A DNA stretch of 6,433 bases from positions 1,274 through 7,706 of the forward strand of contig JAABVY010000176.1 of NCBI GenBank assembly GCA_011777135.1, read 5' to 3'. The position numbers and the translations under genes were made by a program. A model generated the notes under the pieces. It was not told the DNA's origin and made no database searches. It worked only from the letters and a program-made list of their open reading frames with translations. Position 1 is the first letter of the stretch. Each line of letters begins with the position of its first letter. Positions 6,406 to 6,433 of this stretch are shown here, piece by piece. This DNA is from Candidatus Zixiibacteriota bacterium. GTDB taxonomy: Bacteria > Zixibacteria > MSB-5A5 > JAABVY01.

Positions 6406-6433
6406 TTGGAAAAAAAATCCGACCATAAGAACA
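6406..6433 (+). CDS. Possible first codons of a further gene (runs off the window)
   Basis: A TTG at 6406 opens a frame reading MEKKSDHKN to the window edge, 21 bases after the purM stop. TTG is used as a start elsewhere in the window. There is no proper Shine-Dalgarno sequence (only GGGAT at 6392-6396) and nine codons are too few to judge. No terminator follows purM, which leaves room for a downstream cotranscribed gene. Confidence 0.2.

Noticed and set aside
6391..6420. Small palindrome GGATAAATCC and the A-run after purM as a terminator
   Set aside because: The stem is four base pairs with a two-base loop and no T-tract follows; it cannot terminate transcription on the + strand.

Overview
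The window carries five protein genes, all on the + strand and tightly packed: the 3' part of a DUF4139 protein, an exported TPR-repeat protein, priA (replication-restart helicase), an HD-domain phosphohydrolase, and purM (AIR synthetase). I see no RNA genes, mobile elements, CRISPR arrays or long repeats. By eye the base composition is moderate (GC in the mid to high forties) and even, with no sign of recent transfer. A PriA with a complete zinc module, a standalone bacterial-type PurM and Sec-type export of the TPR protein all point to a bacterium. The combination of a DUF4139 protein with an exported TPR protein would suit an uncultured Gram-negative lineage of the FCB type (for example Zixibacteria-like). 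That placement is an impression only; no marker here settles it.

Layout. Bases 3-935 encode the end of the DUF4139 protein, whose start lies outside the window. The 96-base gap after it holds a good sigma70-type promoter (perfect -35, 17-bp spacer, extended -10) and a perfect AGGAGG ribosome binding site serving a TTG-started TPR gene at 1032-2309. That gene ends in a textbook intrinsic terminator (2331-2363), so it is probably a single-gene transcription unit. priA (2369-4576) starts only five bases beyond the terminator's T-tract, with no Shine-Dalgarno sequence. After a 75-base gap with only weak signals comes the HD-domain gene (4652-5341), which overlaps purM (5338-6384) by four bases (ATGA), a classic translational-coupling arrangement. 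The last 49 bases may contain the first codons of another gene.

How the genes relate. The two upstream genes look like cell-envelope functions: a periplasmic or surface beta-rich protein of unknown role, and a secreted helical scaffold. The three downstream genes are cytoplasmic and concern nucleic acids and nucleotides: replication restart, a metal-dependent phosphohydrolase of unknown substrate, and step five of de novo purine synthesis. The observations most worth following up are the HD-purM coupling, the terminator that abuts the priA start codon, and two equally spaced cysteine pairs in loops of the exported TPR protein. I did not find a clearly new multi-gene system; most of the window is ordinary core genome.
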